From assembly GCF_040396155.1 (NCBI RefSeq), contig NZ_JBEBOY010000001.1, positions 186,001-250,000 of the forward strand: a stretch of 64,000 nt of DNA, read 5' to 3'. The translations under genes and the position numbers were made by a program. Positions 1 to 9,097 of this stretch are shown piece by piece; position 1 is the stretch's first letter; each line of letters opens with the position of its first letter. The stretch is from Tissierella praeacuta_A. GTDB lineage: Bacteria > Bacillota > Clostridia > Tissierellales > Tissierellaceae. Below the pieces are notes generated by a model. The model was given only the letters and a program-made list of their open reading frames with translations, did not search any database and was not told the DNA's origin.

Positions 1-809
1 TCTAATACAAATTTCTCTATTACTTTAGCTACACCATCTTCGTCGTTTGAAGCTGTAACATAGTCTGCCTGTTTTTTTATAGATTCAGCACCATTTTCCA
101 TTGCTACACCTAATCCTGCAAAATTAATCATAGATAAGTCATTTTCGTTGTCACCAATGGCAATTACCTCTTCTGGATTTATTTTAAGATTATTACATAA
201 TTCACTTAATGCCATACCTTTTGATACATTTAGTCCCATGGCTTCTATATTATTAGACCAAGAACTTGAAGTTTCTATATTATTTAATTTATTTAATTCA
301 GTCCTTAAATTTTGTAATTTATTTTTGTCATCATCAACAAACAAGAATTTATATATATTTAGGTCCTTTATTTTTGTTATTTCTTCTATATTATCAAATA
401 TTTTTATATCTATTCTATTACTCTCATCTCCTTCACTATAGAACTTAAGAATTTCATCAACTTTAGTATGAGAATAAAATCTATTTTCATCATAAAAATG
501 ATAATAAATATTATTATTTCTTGCTATATTAACTATTTCTTTTACTAAACTATTATCTATAGGCCTTCTATAAATAATATTACCCGTTTCATCTACTATT
601 ATCGCTCCATTACATGCAACTATTGGATTTCTTAAATCTAGAGTCCTAGAATAAGATAAAGCCGATTTTAATACTCTTCCTGTTGATAACACTACATGAA
701 CTCCCTTAGCCTTTGCATTCTCTATTGCCTTTTTAGTTCTCTCTGACACTTGATTACTGCTATTTAAAAGTGTTCCATCCATATCTGTTGCGACTAATTT
801 ATATTTCAC
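1..809 (-). CDS. Cof-type HAD-IIB hydrolase, C-terminus cut by window edge
   Basis: Haloacid-dehalogenase-like phosphatase of the Cof/YidA type, which dephosphorylates small phosphorylated metabolites in the cytoplasm; the substrate cannot be read from sequence. Read on the minus strand, the N-terminus carries motif I (DMDGTL, residues 9-14) and the distal part carries motif IV (IGDNENDLSM), with an IIB-type cap between them. The GTG at 809 is chosen because GAAGGAG (824-818) lies 8 nt upstream; a second in-frame GTG at 818 overlaps that ribosome site. The frame is still open at base 1, so the last few residues are missing. No neighbour points to a pathway. Family certain, substrate unknown. 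Confidence 0.88.
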   Translation of the reverse strand, partial: MKYKLVATDMDGTLLNSSNQVSERTKKAIENAKAKGVHVVLSTGRVLKSALSYSRTLDLRNPIVACNGAIIVDETGNIIYRRPIDNSLVKEIVNIARNNNIYYHFYDENRFYSHTKVDEILKFYSEGDESNRIDIKIFDNIEEITKIKDLNIYKFLFVDDDKNKLQNLRTELNKLNNIETSSSWSNNIEAMGLNVSKGMALSELCNNLKINPEEVIAIGDNENDLSMINFAGLGVAMENGAESIKKQADYVTASNDEDGVAKVIEKFVL

Positions 810-927
810 TTTTTTCACTCCTTCAACTACTTAATATAGCATAAAGAGTATAAAATTAAAATAGAAAAATAGATATTAGTATCCTATATTTTAGTTTATG
901 ATAAAATATCTCACAGTGTTAATAATA

Positions 928-959
928 AACCTTTCTAAGATATCATCTATAGAAAGGTT
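928..959 (-). terminator. Rho-independent terminator after the lipase gene
   Basis: Perfect 10-bp inverted repeat (AACCTTTCTA / TAGAAAGGTT) with a 12-nt loop, 14 nt past the lipase stop on the minus strand, followed by a modest T-rich tail. It probably ends the long DUF503-to-lipase transcript. Confidence 0.7.
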
Positions 960-973
960 CATTTATTACACTA

Positions 974-2209
974 TTAAATTTTATATTTAAATGACTTATA
1001 TTCAGATGAAATCCCTTCTTTTCCTATAGTATTTACAAATACCCTTGGTTTTTTTCCATCAATAGACTCTATATCTAAATTAATCTCTAAGCTTCTATCA
1101 CCTGCAATCATTACTAAAAATCTGTTTGATAATAAATCTATAGTTTGAATTTCACTGTCATCAATATTTTGTTTACCAATTATTTCATTAAAGCTAAATG
1201 CTTCTATATTTATTTTTTTACAATTATCTGCTAAAATAACATATACTTTTTCTACCTTGCTAACCTTAGTTTTTCTAGTCAATGGCTTGCCTAAAATTGA
1301 TGATAAATAATCTTTTGACTTATATAAAATATCTGTATGGTTGCCCTTTAATATTATATTGTTCCCACCTAAATATCCTAAAGCGCTAGCTGTAGTTACT
1401 GTACCATCTCCATAATTTGTTCTAAATGTTTTTATTGGCTTCCCATCTGTCCATTTGATTTTACCTTTTTCTTTTAAACTTACCATAAATTCTTTATTGG
1501 TATAAATTCCCTTACCTCCTATAATAAATAATTTGTTTTCATCTATGAAGCTATGCTCCATTCTGTTTAAAAACAAATTATCTATGGACATACTTCTTAT
1601 TGGAATTCCTTTTCTCATACCTTTATCTTCCCAAAATAAATAATCACCATATTCATAACTAGGTAATAAATCCTTTGCAACAGGAAATATTTTCCTTAAT
1701 CCTTCTATATAATTTACTTTTTCAAACAAATAATAATAAATTATAAATCCAAGCTTTAATCCATTGTAAAGAACATTATCCTCTATTTTAGGATAAGGAA
1801 GTTTTCCTCCGCTCCAAAACTGATAGGCATTTACACTTCCTAGATTAGGAGTACCTATCATAATTAGTTTATGAACAGAAGAAGGATTAAAATAGCTATC
1901 ATAAGCCCTTCCCAATAATCCACCTAAACTGTGACCAATAAGTATCACTTTCTTCATACCTGTAATTATTTTAGCTTTTTCTACAGTAGGAATTAAATAT
2001 TTATCTACTGATTCTAATACAGGGATTTTCCAATTATAATAAGATATAAATAAATTCACTCCTTCTATATAACCCATAGAATTTAATATTTCAATAAAAG
2101 GTTTATAGATTCTTTCTGCTAATCCAAAGGAAAAGTCCCCTGTTCCCTTTATTACATCATCTCCCATAGAACCAAAAAGTCCTGGTATAAAAACAATAGG
2201 ATAGTCCAT
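974..2209 (-). CDS. Alpha/beta-hydrolase, LCAT/lipase-like
   Basis: Predicted serine hydrolase acting on an ester or acyl bond. An oxyanion-type start (VFIPGLFGSMG, residues 6-16) is followed by the nucleophile elbow GHSLGG with Ser94. The acid and base are probably Asp268 in GDGTV and His291 in GNHTD, an arrangement typical of lecithin:cholesterol-acyltransferase/PGAP1-like lipases. There is no signal peptide, so it is probably cytoplasmic. GGAG lies ahead of the ATG. It is the last gene of the minus-strand run beginning with the DUF503 gene and starts 43 nt after ogt. The substrate is unknown; a depolymerase or acyltransferase role is possible. Confidence 0.8.
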   Translation of the reverse strand: MDYPIVFIPGLFGSMGDDVIKGTGDFSFGLAERIYKPFIEILNSMGYIEGVNLFISYYNWKIPVLESVDKYLIPTVEKAKIITGMKKVILIGHSLGGLLGRAYDSYFNPSSVHKLIMIGTPNLGSVNAYQFWSGGKLPYPKIEDNVLYNGLKLGFIIYYYLFEKVNYIEGLRKIFPVAKDLLPSYEYGDYLFWEDKGMRKGIPIRSMSIDNLFLNRMEHSFIDENKLFIIGGKGIYTNKEFMVSLKEKGKIKWTDGKPIKTFRTNYGDGTVTTASALGYLGGNNIILKGNHTDILYKSKDYLSSILGKPLTRKTKVSKVEKVYVILADNCKKINIEAFSFNEIIGKQNIDDSEIQTIDLLSNRFLVMIAGDRSLEINLDIESIDGKKPRVFVNTIGKEGISSEYKSFKYKI

Positions 2210-2252
2210 CTTTATTCTCCTTTCCGTTTTTATACCAGAATATTCAATTCAC

Positions 2253-2744
2253 TTATATGATGTTATTTATTTCTAATTTCAATAATTTATCTTTTACTTC
2301 AACTCCACCAGCAAAGCCTACTAAGTTTCCATTTGAACCTACAACCCTATGACATGGAACTATAATTGCTATTGGATTTTTATTTAATGCTCCTCCAACT
2401 GCCCTAGATCCTCTAGGACACCCAATTTTTTCAGCAAGCTCTTTATATGTTTTGGTTTTTCCATAGGGTATATTTAATAATTCATTCCACACCCTTTCTT
2501 GGAAAGGAGTCCCCTTAAAGGAAATTGGCATAGTAAATTCCTTTAACTCTCCTTTTAAATATTTAGTTATTTCCTCATGATAATTATAATCCTTTTGGTC
2601 CACTTTAATAGGAGTATCATAGTATCTCTCCATATATTTAAGCTTGTCCTCTTCTTTAAAAGAAAGAGATATTATTCCTTTTTCTGTAAAATATATTGTT
2701 AATCTACCTATAGGTGATTCAAATGAATAATACTTAGGATTCAT
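2253..2744 (-). CDS. ogt: Methylated-DNA--protein-cysteine methyltransferase
   Basis: Suicide DNA-repair protein that moves the methyl group from O6-methylguanine to its own cysteine. The active-site motif PCHRVVG contains Cys131, and the helix-turn-helix part (GTPFQERVWNELL, YGKTKTYKELA, RAVGGALNKNP) is complete. At 163 residues it is the usual Ogt length, without an Ada regulatory domain. The stop of the DUF2225 gene is only 3 nt upstream, so the two are almost certainly co-transcribed. The ATG has GGAG 9 nt upstream. In the same run nth repairs oxidised bases, which gives the operon a DNA-repair flavour. Confidence 0.95.
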   Translation of the reverse strand: MNPKYYSFESPIGRLTIYFTEKGIISLSFKEEDKLKYMERYYDTPIKVDQKDYNYHEEITKYLKGELKEFTMPISFKGTPFQERVWNELLNIPYGKTKTYKELAEKIGCPRGSRAVGGALNKNPIAIIVPCHRVVGSNGNLVGFAGGVEVKDKLLKLEINNII

Positions 2745-2747
2745 TAG

Positions 2748-3419
2748 TTACATCTCCTTTACTAATCTCCATTGTTCTCTAGCCATTTCATTTAATGCAG
2801 GATTCATCCTTGTTGAAGAAAGGCTCAAACAAGTATTAAACCAAGATAATGCCTCTTCTTTTTCATTTGTTCTTCTTGATAATTCTCCTATTAAATAGGA
2901 TAATTTACTATCATCCATATTTGTCCCTGATAATGATTCAGTATTATATGCATCTATAAATTGATCTCTAGCCAATTCTAAAAATCTCATTTCTCCATCT
3001 TTATTTTCTTTTAAACGATATAACCATCCTATATTTAAACAAATATTGCCTTGTTCTAACTTTGTAGATTTCAGTAGGTTTGCTGTAATTAGAGATAATT
3101 TATAGGATTCTATAGCCTCCTCTAAACTCCTTACACCACCAAAATCCCTTTTATTCCATCTTGATGATATATAATCTATGACCATTCCAACTTGGTCTTT
3201 TCTAATATCATTAAATTTACTCTCAGATGCGGCATATCCGCAGTTGGGACATACAAACACATTATATTTTATAGGGTTTTCCACATTATAGTAGTTTAAG
3301 AAATCCTCATCTCTCTTTAAAAGTCTTAGTCTAGAAGTTCTTATTTTTTTAGTTATAAATTTATTTGAACAAATTGGACACTCCACTTCTTTGTCATATA
3401 GTTCATTTATTTCGGTCAA
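2748..3419 (-). CDS. DUF2225 family zinc-ribbon/TPR protein
   Basis: Protein of unknown function in the DUF2225 family, common in Clostridia and Bacilli. Two CxxC pairs (Cys14/Cys17 and Cys57/Cys60) would form a zinc ribbon at the N-terminus. The C-terminal two thirds are helical and TPR-like, ending in NEMAREQWRLVKEM. Translation probably begins at TTG, with GCAGG 9 nt upstream. It lies 18 nt after the VanW gene and 3 nt before ogt. No catalytic motif is visible; a scaffold or sensory role is a guess. Confidence 0.82.
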   Translation of the reverse strand: MTEINELYDKEVECPICSNKFITKKIRTSRLRLLKRDEDFLNYYNVENPIKYNVFVCPNCGYAASESKFNDIRKDQVGMVIDYISSRWNKRDFGGVRSLEEAIESYKLSLITANLLKSTKLEQGNICLNIGWLYRLKENKDGEMRFLELARDQFIDAYNTESLSGTNMDDSKLSYLIGELSRRTNEKEEALSWFNTCLSLSSTRMNPALNEMAREQWRLVKEM

Positions 3420-3437
3420 TTTATTATGCCTGCCTTT

Positions 3438-4808
3438 CTACGTATTTTTGTCTCCCCCCAATACCGCATTAGTTGATGAAGTAGGACCAATCTTATATAT
3501 ATAATCCTTCTTTCTATAATGGTCTGAAGTAATTTTTGTTTTAGATACTACCTCCCCATTTTTTATTATACTTTTATAAGTATTAACTTTATAGCCCTTT
3601 CTTCCTCTCTGTATATCAAGTCTAGTCCCTGGAGCTAGCTGTTCATCATATACTTCTTCTACTTTAGGTTGGATAGTTTCAACTATTTCTGGGTTTATCT
3701 TTATTGTATAATTCTTCGCCTTCGTATCTCCATAAATATATACATATATACGATCACCTGTTACTTTAGCATAAGTATATATAGGAAAGTCAAAGTCATT
3801 TCTAAACTTTAAATCTAAGTAACCATATGATACTGCTGCATCTTGACCATAAGGAACATAACTTGCCGGTATAGAATGCGGATGACGTTCAAGCACAGTA
3901 AGATCTGCAAGCAATAAAGAATTATACATAGTAGTTGAAGTCTGGCAAACTCCTCCTCCAAGTCCTGGTGTCAATTCTCCGCCAACAATTATATTCGCTT
4001 CCTGATAACCAGATTGTGCTGTTCTAGGACCTGTCGTATTATTATATGAAAAGTCTTCACCAGGTAAAATCAATTTATTGCTAACTGCTTTAGATGATAA
4101 TTTAATATTCGCTATTCTTCCCCTACTACTTCCTTTAAAAGAAGTAGAAAATTCCCCTATGACTCCATTTATTCTAGACAAAAGGTTTTTGGTTAACCTT
4201 GGACTTACATCATCCACTGGTATTTCTATATCTTTTAATTCATAAATATTATTATCTATTCTTGTAATTAGCTCATCCTTCAGTACTCTTTTTCCTATAC
4301 TTTCATCTTTCACAGTAATTTTTCCATTATTAAAGTTAAGTACAGCATCTACGGCTTCTTTATTTATTTCTTGGGAAATATTATTAACAACATCTTTTAT
4401 CTTATCACCATCATAAAATGATTCCAATGGTACATCTATACCAGATTTGATTTTGGATATATCTTTTAATTTTTTAATGAAATTTCCTTCCCTACCTAAT
4501 TGAAATGCATTATTAACAGCTTCATCATATTTATAAGAAAAACCTAAATCCCGTAAGTTAATTTTATATACATTCCCATTATAGTTTAGATTCATAGCCT
4601 TTTTATCGATTTCTACTTCTTTTTTTTCTTTTATATATTCTAGGGCTTGTTTCTTTGTTTTATTCCCTACATTATAACCATCTATTCGTACACCTTTATA
4701 GATAGTATCTATATTTAGAACATTCTTATAAATATAGACTCCAGCTCCTAAACCAATAGAAAACACTATTATAACAATAAGTAATAAAACCATTTTACCC
4801 TTTTTCAT
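3438..4808 (-). CDS. VanW family membrane-anchored cell-wall protein
   Basis: Envelope protein with one N-terminal membrane segment (residues 6-28), so most of it lies outside the membrane. Residues 40-200 look like the peptidoglycan-binding domain that usually precedes VanW. The VanW domain occupies about 220-355 with the hallmark GGGVCQTST (284-292). The C-terminal 80 residues resemble a short G5-like strand region. VanW proteins accompany vancomycin-resistance clusters but are mostly chromosomal cell-wall proteins of unknown activity, and no van genes are nearby. It is transcribed 30 nt after the FtsA-like gene, which suggests a shared division or wall role. GGAGG precedes the ATG. Confidence 0.88.
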   Translation of the reverse strand: MKKGKMVLLLIVIIVFSIGLGAGVYIYKNVLNIDTIYKGVRIDGYNVGNKTKKQALEYIKEKKEVEIDKKAMNLNYNGNVYKINLRDLGFSYKYDEAVNNAFQLGREGNFIKKLKDISKIKSGIDVPLESFYDGDKIKDVVNNISQEINKEAVDAVLNFNNGKITVKDESIGKRVLKDELITRIDNNIYELKDIEIPVDDVSPRLTKNLLSRINGVIGEFSTSFKGSSRGRIANIKLSSKAVSNKLILPGEDFSYNNTTGPRTAQSGYQEANIIVGGELTPGLGGGVCQTSTTMYNSLLLADLTVLERHPHSIPASYVPYGQDAAVSYGYLDLKFRNDFDFPIYTYAKVTGDRIYVYIYGDTKAKNYTIKINPEIVETIQPKVEEVYDEQLAPGTRLDIQRGRKGYKVNTYKSIIKNGEVVSKTKITSDHYRKKDYIYKIGPTSSTNAVLGGDKNT

Positions 4809-4838
4809 CTAAATCCTCCAGCCTAGAATATTAATATT

Positions 4839-6812
4839 TTATTCCCAATAGACTTTTATACTATCTCCATTCTTTAATTCTTCTAGGTATTCTGCATCTT
4901 TATTATTTACTTTCAAAATAAGTTTTCCCTTTAATGAAGATAAGTCAAAATCTATATAGTCAAAAATATCTACAAAAACAAATTTATCTTTTTTATAGTA
5001 TATTTCCATCTCTTCATCATTTATTACTAATTTAATTGATTTTTTATTATCTCCTTTGTTATCTATCTTATTATCTGTCTTAATATTATCTATTCTTATA
5101 ATGGTATCTCCCTTTTTCAGTTGATAATTGTTAGATACTTTAATATCATTAACTAAAAACTCATATTTAGAGTAATTATCATTATACTGCAAAAGTAATT
5201 CTTCCAAAGTTTTTATTTCCTCAATTTCTATATTTGCCTCTGGGCTTAGAATAATATTATTTTTTATTTCTTCTCCATTTATCTTAATAGATTTTACAAG
5301 ATTTACTTCTTCCTCTTGAAAACATACAGTTTTATCCACAGTTACTACATCATATAAATATGGGGATATTAAAGGCTCTACTATACTAGGTAATATCTCT
5401 ATAATATCTTTATCATAAAGTTTTGTTCTTAGATTAGCTTGTTTCTTATTTACTAATATTTCAGGGTGAGTCCCATCTTTTCCCTTTATTATTCTTTTTT
5501 TGCCATTTAGATAATAAATAAAATCATTGGATTTTTTTGGAAGCAGGTCTCTTGGATTATATCCTGTAAGGACTAAAACATCAGAAACCACTATATCTTC
5601 TGAGTTAAATATCCTAACTTCCTCACCGTCGAAATTTACTTTAATAAAATTCTTATACTTATTTTGAGCACCTTCAATAGCAATTCCTATTGGAGTTATC
5701 ATATCAGGTCCATTAACGCCTTCTAAACCATCTATGTTCCCAACAATAGATACATCTCTTATGGCAACCCTTTCCTTTGGCAACCCAAGTTTTTCAGCAA
5801 GTATCTCCCTTAGCATAGGCATTTGACTACTTCCTCCAATTAGAAACACTGCATTTGGAGATTTGCCATTAAATTCAATAATTTTTTCTGATATTTCTCC
5901 TGCAATCTTTTCAATTATATCTTTAATATTATTTACTATTTCCGTAGTAGTAAGCTTATATGGTATTCCAATTACATCAACAAATTCATGCTCTTCTTTT
6001 TTACTAAGCTCTACTTTCAATTTTTCACTACTATTGAAATCAAGTAAATATGCCTTTGCTAATCTCTCTGTTATTTCATCTCCTGCGGTTGATGTCATAG
6101 CATATGAAGTAATTTGTCCATCCTTTGTAATGGCAATATCAGATGTTCCAGCACCTATATCTACTAATGCTAAGTTAAGTAATCTTAATTCCTTTTTTAT
6201 AGCTACATTAATTGCTGCAATAGGCTCTAGTGTAATACTTCCCACTTCTAATCCGGCCTTTGAAATTACAGAATATAGACTTTCTATAACTATTTGGGGT
6301 AAGAATGTAGCTAAAAGCTCAACTCCTATTCTTTCTCCTTTATGCCCTTGTAATTTTTCCATTCTATCTTCATCTAAATAATAATCAGATACTGTATAGC
6401 CTATACTATAATATCTGAGACTTCTATTCATCTCTATTTCATTTATTTCTTCTTGTGCTTTTTGTATTGCCTCTAATTCCAAGGCTTCTACATCAAATTT
6501 AGATATCTCTTTTGAACTATCAATGGATTTTTCTATCCTTATTTTATGGGTTTTGAGAGCTCGTCCAGCAGCGGCGATTGATGCAACCTTCAACTTTTCC
6601 CCTGTCTTTTCTTCTAATTCCACTACTATTTCTTTAACTAGGTTTGCTACTCCCTCTATATCATGAATCTGTCCATCATACATATTCCTCTTTTTATGTT
6701 CTTTTATGGTAAAAGCAAGTACCTTAAATACTTCGTTCTCAGTATATTCTCCTACCATACCTATTATGGTTCTAGTACCTATATCTAAAGAAAATATTAA
6801 TTCATCCTTCAC
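4839..6812 (-). CDS. FtsA-like actin-fold protein with long C-terminal extension
   Basis: Actin/Hsp70-fold ATPase of the FtsA/PilM superfamily. Phosphate-1 loop DIGTRT is at residues 10-15, phosphate-2 loop DIGAGTSD at 218-225, and an adenosine loop FLIGGSSQMP near 325. At 657 residues it is about 240 longer than classical FtsA. The extra C-terminal half (from about 400) is rich in small beta-grasp-like repeats and lacks the usual amphipathic membrane tail of FtsA. It starts at GTG with AGAAGG upstream. The order nth - FtsA-like - VanW links it to the envelope. It may be a second FtsA paralogue; ftsZ is not in the window, so a division role is inferred. Confidence 0.82.
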   Translation of the reverse strand: MKDELIFSLDIGTRTIIGMVGEYTENEVFKVLAFTIKEHKKRNMYDGQIHDIEGVANLVKEIVVELEEKTGEKLKVASIAAAGRALKTHKIRIEKSIDSSKEISKFDVEALELEAIQKAQEEINEIEMNRSLRYYSIGYTVSDYYLDEDRMEKLQGHKGERIGVELLATFLPQIVIESLYSVISKAGLEVGSITLEPIAAINVAIKKELRLLNLALVDIGAGTSDIAITKDGQITSYAMTSTAGDEITERLAKAYLLDFNSSEKLKVELSKKEEHEFVDVIGIPYKLTTTEIVNNIKDIIEKIAGEISEKIIEFNGKSPNAVFLIGGSSQMPMLREILAEKLGLPKERVAIRDVSIVGNIDGLEGVNGPDMITPIGIAIEGAQNKYKNFIKVNFDGEEVRIFNSEDIVVSDVLVLTGYNPRDLLPKKSNDFIYYLNGKKRIIKGKDGTHPEILVNKKQANLRTKLYDKDIIEILPSIVEPLISPYLYDVVTVDKTVCFQEEEVNLVKSIKINGEEIKNNIILSPEANIEIEEIKTLEELLLQYNDNYSKYEFLVNDIKVSNNYQLKKGDTIIRIDNIKTDNKIDNKGDNKKSIKLVINDEEMEIYYKKDKFVFVDIFDYIDFDLSSLKGKLILKVNNKDAEYLEELKNGDSIKVYWE

Positions 6813-6827
6813 AATAACACCTTCTTC

Positions 6828-7478
6828 CTATTGTTTAGTCTCCTTTTTATAGTAAAAGCAATAATCAGTTATTGGGCATATAGTACATAAAGGGTTTCTA
6901 GCTTTACAAATCCTTCTACCATGAAAGATTAATAAATGATGTGCCTTTGACCACATCTCTCTTTCTATATTATCCATTAAATCTTTCTCTGTATCTAGTA
7001 CATTAGCACTATTAGCTAATCCTATTCTATTAGAAACCCTAAAAACATGAGTATCTACTGCAATAGCTGGAGTATTGAAAGCATTGGATAAAACTACATT
7101 TGCAGTCTTTCTGCCTACACCTGGTAAAGAAACTAACTTTTCCATAGTATCAGGAACTTGACTATTGTAGTTCTCTATAAGAAGTCGGCATGTTTCTAAA
7201 ATATTTTTACTTTTTGTCTTATAAAATCCACAGGATCTAATTTTTCCTCCTAATTCTTCATCAGATAACTTTATATAGTCCTCTGGAGTTTTCAGTTCTT
7301 TGAATAATACTGCTGTAGTCTTATTCACCTGTACATCTGTACATTGTGCTGAAAGTATGGTTGCAATTAAGAGCTCGAATGGATTGGTAAAATTCAACTC
7401 TGCCTTTGCATCTGGAAATCTTTCCGTAAGCCTTTCTAATACAATTTTTATTTCTTCTTTTGATAACATCTTTTTCAT
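6828..7478 (-). CDS. nth: Endonuclease III
   Basis: Bifunctional DNA glycosylase/AP lyase that removes oxidised pyrimidines in base-excision repair. The helix-hairpin-helix LPGVGRKTANV (118-128) includes the catalytic Lys124; the catalytic Asp is Asp142 in AVDTHVFR. The C-terminal [4Fe-4S] loop is intact (Cys191, Cys198, Cys201, Cys207; C-x6-C-x2-C-x5-C). Length 216 is normal. It sits 8 nt after the DUF503 gene and 15 nt before the FtsA-like gene. A GTAGGTGAG ribosome site precedes the ATG. Confidence 0.96.
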   Translation of the reverse strand: MKKMLSKEEIKIVLERLTERFPDAKAELNFTNPFELLIATILSAQCTDVQVNKTTAVLFKELKTPEDYIKLSDEELGGKIRSCGFYKTKSKNILETCRLLIENYNSQVPDTMEKLVSLPGVGRKTANVVLSNAFNTPAIAVDTHVFRVSNRIGLANSANVLDTEKDLMDNIEREMWSKAHHLLIFHGRRICKARNPLCTICPITDYCFYYKKETKQ

Positions 7479-7486
7479 TTTCTCAC

Positions 7487-7768
7487 CTACAATATTTCTA
7501 TTTTATCTTCTATTATTTCTACTCTACTATCTTCATCTATAAATTTTATCACATTTGACAATATTTGGTTAGCATGATTTACATCATTTGTTACACAAGC
7601 AAACCCTATTATTGCTCTTTGCCAACTATCATTTAAATCTATTTCTGCTATTGATACATTAAATCTTGACTGTATTCTCCCTATTATACTTTTTACAACT
7701 TGTCTCTTTTCCTTTAGAGAATGAGACTCGTATATGATTAATTCCAATGAACAAGCTCCTATTACCAA
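7487..7768 (-). CDS. DUF503 (YlxP-like) family protein
   Basis: Small conserved protein of the DUF503/YlxP family (B. subtilis ylxP lies beside infB and rbfA), of unclear function, possibly linked to ribosome assembly. The family signature SLKEKRQVVKSIIGRI and a ferredoxin-like alternation of strands and helices are visible. I place the start at TTG 7768 (protein begins MVIGACSLEL), 6 nt after GAGGTG, because relatives begin MxIGxC; a GTG three codons earlier overlaps the ribosome site. It is the first gene of the seven-gene minus-strand run ending with the lipase. Its separation from infB/rbfA is worth noting. Confidence 0.88.
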   Translation of the reverse strand: MVIGACSLELIIYESHSLKEKRQVVKSIIGRIQSRFNVSIAEIDLNDSWQRAIIGFACVTNDVNHANQILSNVIKFIDEDSRVEIIEDKIEIL

Positions 7769-7821
7769 ATTTACCACCTCTATATCTAGACTTCACAATT
7801 TATATAATATTTATGTAAAAG

Positions 7822-7844
7822 AAAAAGGGAGAATATCTCCCCCT
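7822..7844 (-). terminator. Terminator after kbl
   Basis: GGGAGA / TCTCCC stem closed by A-T pairs with a 3-nt loop, followed on the minus strand by a run of T. It lies 5 nt past the kbl stop and separates kbl from the DUF503 operon. Confidence 0.8.
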
Positions 7845-7848
7845 TAAA

Positions 7849-9039
7849 TTATTTTAATATATTCATTTCTTTTCCTACTTTTTCAAATACCTCTGCAGCT
7901 TTATCTAATTGCTCTTTTGTATGAGCTGCTGTTACCATACATCTAACTCTTCCTGTTCCTTTTGGAACTGTTGGGAATACAATACCTGATACGAAAACTC
8001 CGTTTTCAAGTAATTTTCTACTGAATTCCATAGTCTTTGCTTCATCTCCGATGATTACTGGAGTGATTGGAGTTTCACTATGACCTGTGTTGAATCCTAG
8101 ACTGCCAATTTTTGATTTCCAGTATTTTGCATTATCCCAAAGTTTATCTGTATATTCTGTTGATTCCATTAGCATTGTTATTGCTTCAGTAACTGCACCA
8201 ACTACTGCTGGTGGTAAGGATGTACTGAATAATACTGGTCTTGCTCTATGACTTAACCAATCATACATAGCTTGTGAACCAGATACATATCCTCCCATTA
8301 CTCCTATACCTTTAGAAAGACAACCCATTGAAAAATCTACTCTACCATGTAAGCCAAAGTGGTCAATAGTACCTCTTCCGCTTTCACCTAATACTCCTGA
8401 ACCATGAGAGTCATCTACATATGTCATAGCTTCATATTTTTCAGCTAATTCAACTATTTCAGGAAGTTTTGCTATATCTCCATCCATACTGAAAACACCA
8501 TCAGTAATTATAAGGATATTTTTATGTTTGCCTCTAGCATCTTTTAATACTTCCTCTAAGCTGTCCATATCAGAGTGTTTATAAATTCCTCTAGCAGCCT
8601 TTGACAATCTAGTACCATCTATAATTGAAGCGTGGTTTAATTCGTCAGATATAATGATGTCTCCTGCCTCTGTAACTGCTTGAATAGTTCCTGCATTACA
8701 GTTAAAAGCTGATTGATATAAAAATGCTGCTTCATCTTTTTTAAATTTAGCTAAAAGTGCTTCTAAGTTTTCATGAATATCCATATTTCCTATAATAGTT
8801 CTTACAGCACCTGTACCTGCTCCATATCTTTCTACAGCTTCAATAGCAGCTTTTTTTAATCTAGGATGATTAGCAAATCCAAGATAGTTATTTGAGGATA
8901 AGTTTATAACTTTTTTGCCATTTAATATTACTTCTGCTTCACTTGCACCTTCTAATACAGGTAATTTCCTATAAACTCCGTCTTTTTTAAGTTCTTCAAT
9001 CTTTTCTTTTAAAAATTTTAACTCATGAACATTAGACAC
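7849..9039 (-). CDS. kbl: Glycine C-acetyltransferase (2-amino-3-ketobutyrate CoA ligase)
   Basis: PLP enzyme of the alpha-oxoamine synthase family that interconverts glycine plus acetyl-CoA with 2-amino-3-ketobutyrate, the second step of threonine breakdown. The PLP lysine is Lys243 (LSKGIGVMGGYVSG); the Asp-His pair VDDSHGSG is at 208-215, and the family N-terminus (LSSNNYLGFANHPRL, 47-61) is present. At 396 residues it is full length and clearly Kbl-like rather than BioF or HemA. It starts at GTG with a G7 ribosome site 7 nt upstream. The partner threonine dehydrogenase (tdh) is not adjacent, so it may serve glycine/threonine metabolism from a distance. Confidence 0.93.
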   Translation of the reverse strand: MSNVHELKFLKEKIEELKKDGVYRKLPVLEGASEAEVILNGKKVINLSSNNYLGFANHPRLKKAAIEAVERYGAGTGAVRTIIGNMDIHENLEALLAKFKKDEAAFLYQSAFNCNAGTIQAVTEAGDIIISDELNHASIIDGTRLSKAARGIYKHSDMDSLEEVLKDARGKHKNILIITDGVFSMDGDIAKLPEIVELAEKYEAMTYVDDSHGSGVLGESGRGTIDHFGLHGRVDFSMGCLSKGIGVMGGYVSGSQAMYDWLSHRARPVLFSTSLPPAVVGAVTEAITMLMESTEYTDKLWDNAKYWKSKIGSLGFNTGHSETPITPVIIGDEAKTMEFSRKLLENGVFVSGIVFPTVPKGTGRVRCMVTAAHTKEQLDKAAEVFEKVGKEMNILK

Positions 9040-9097
9040 AATATAACCCCCCCTATTTTTCTAAACATATATAACAGATATATTATAACATATCTTT

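Noticed and set aside
148..448. Plus-strand open frames over the HAD phosphatase
   Set aside because: They are antisense shadows of the minus-strand Cof-type gene, which has complete HAD motifs.
3438..4808. VanW as evidence of a glycopeptide-resistance cluster
   Set aside because: No vanHAX, vanR/S or vanY genes are present; VanW-family proteins are common chromosomal wall proteins in Clostridia.
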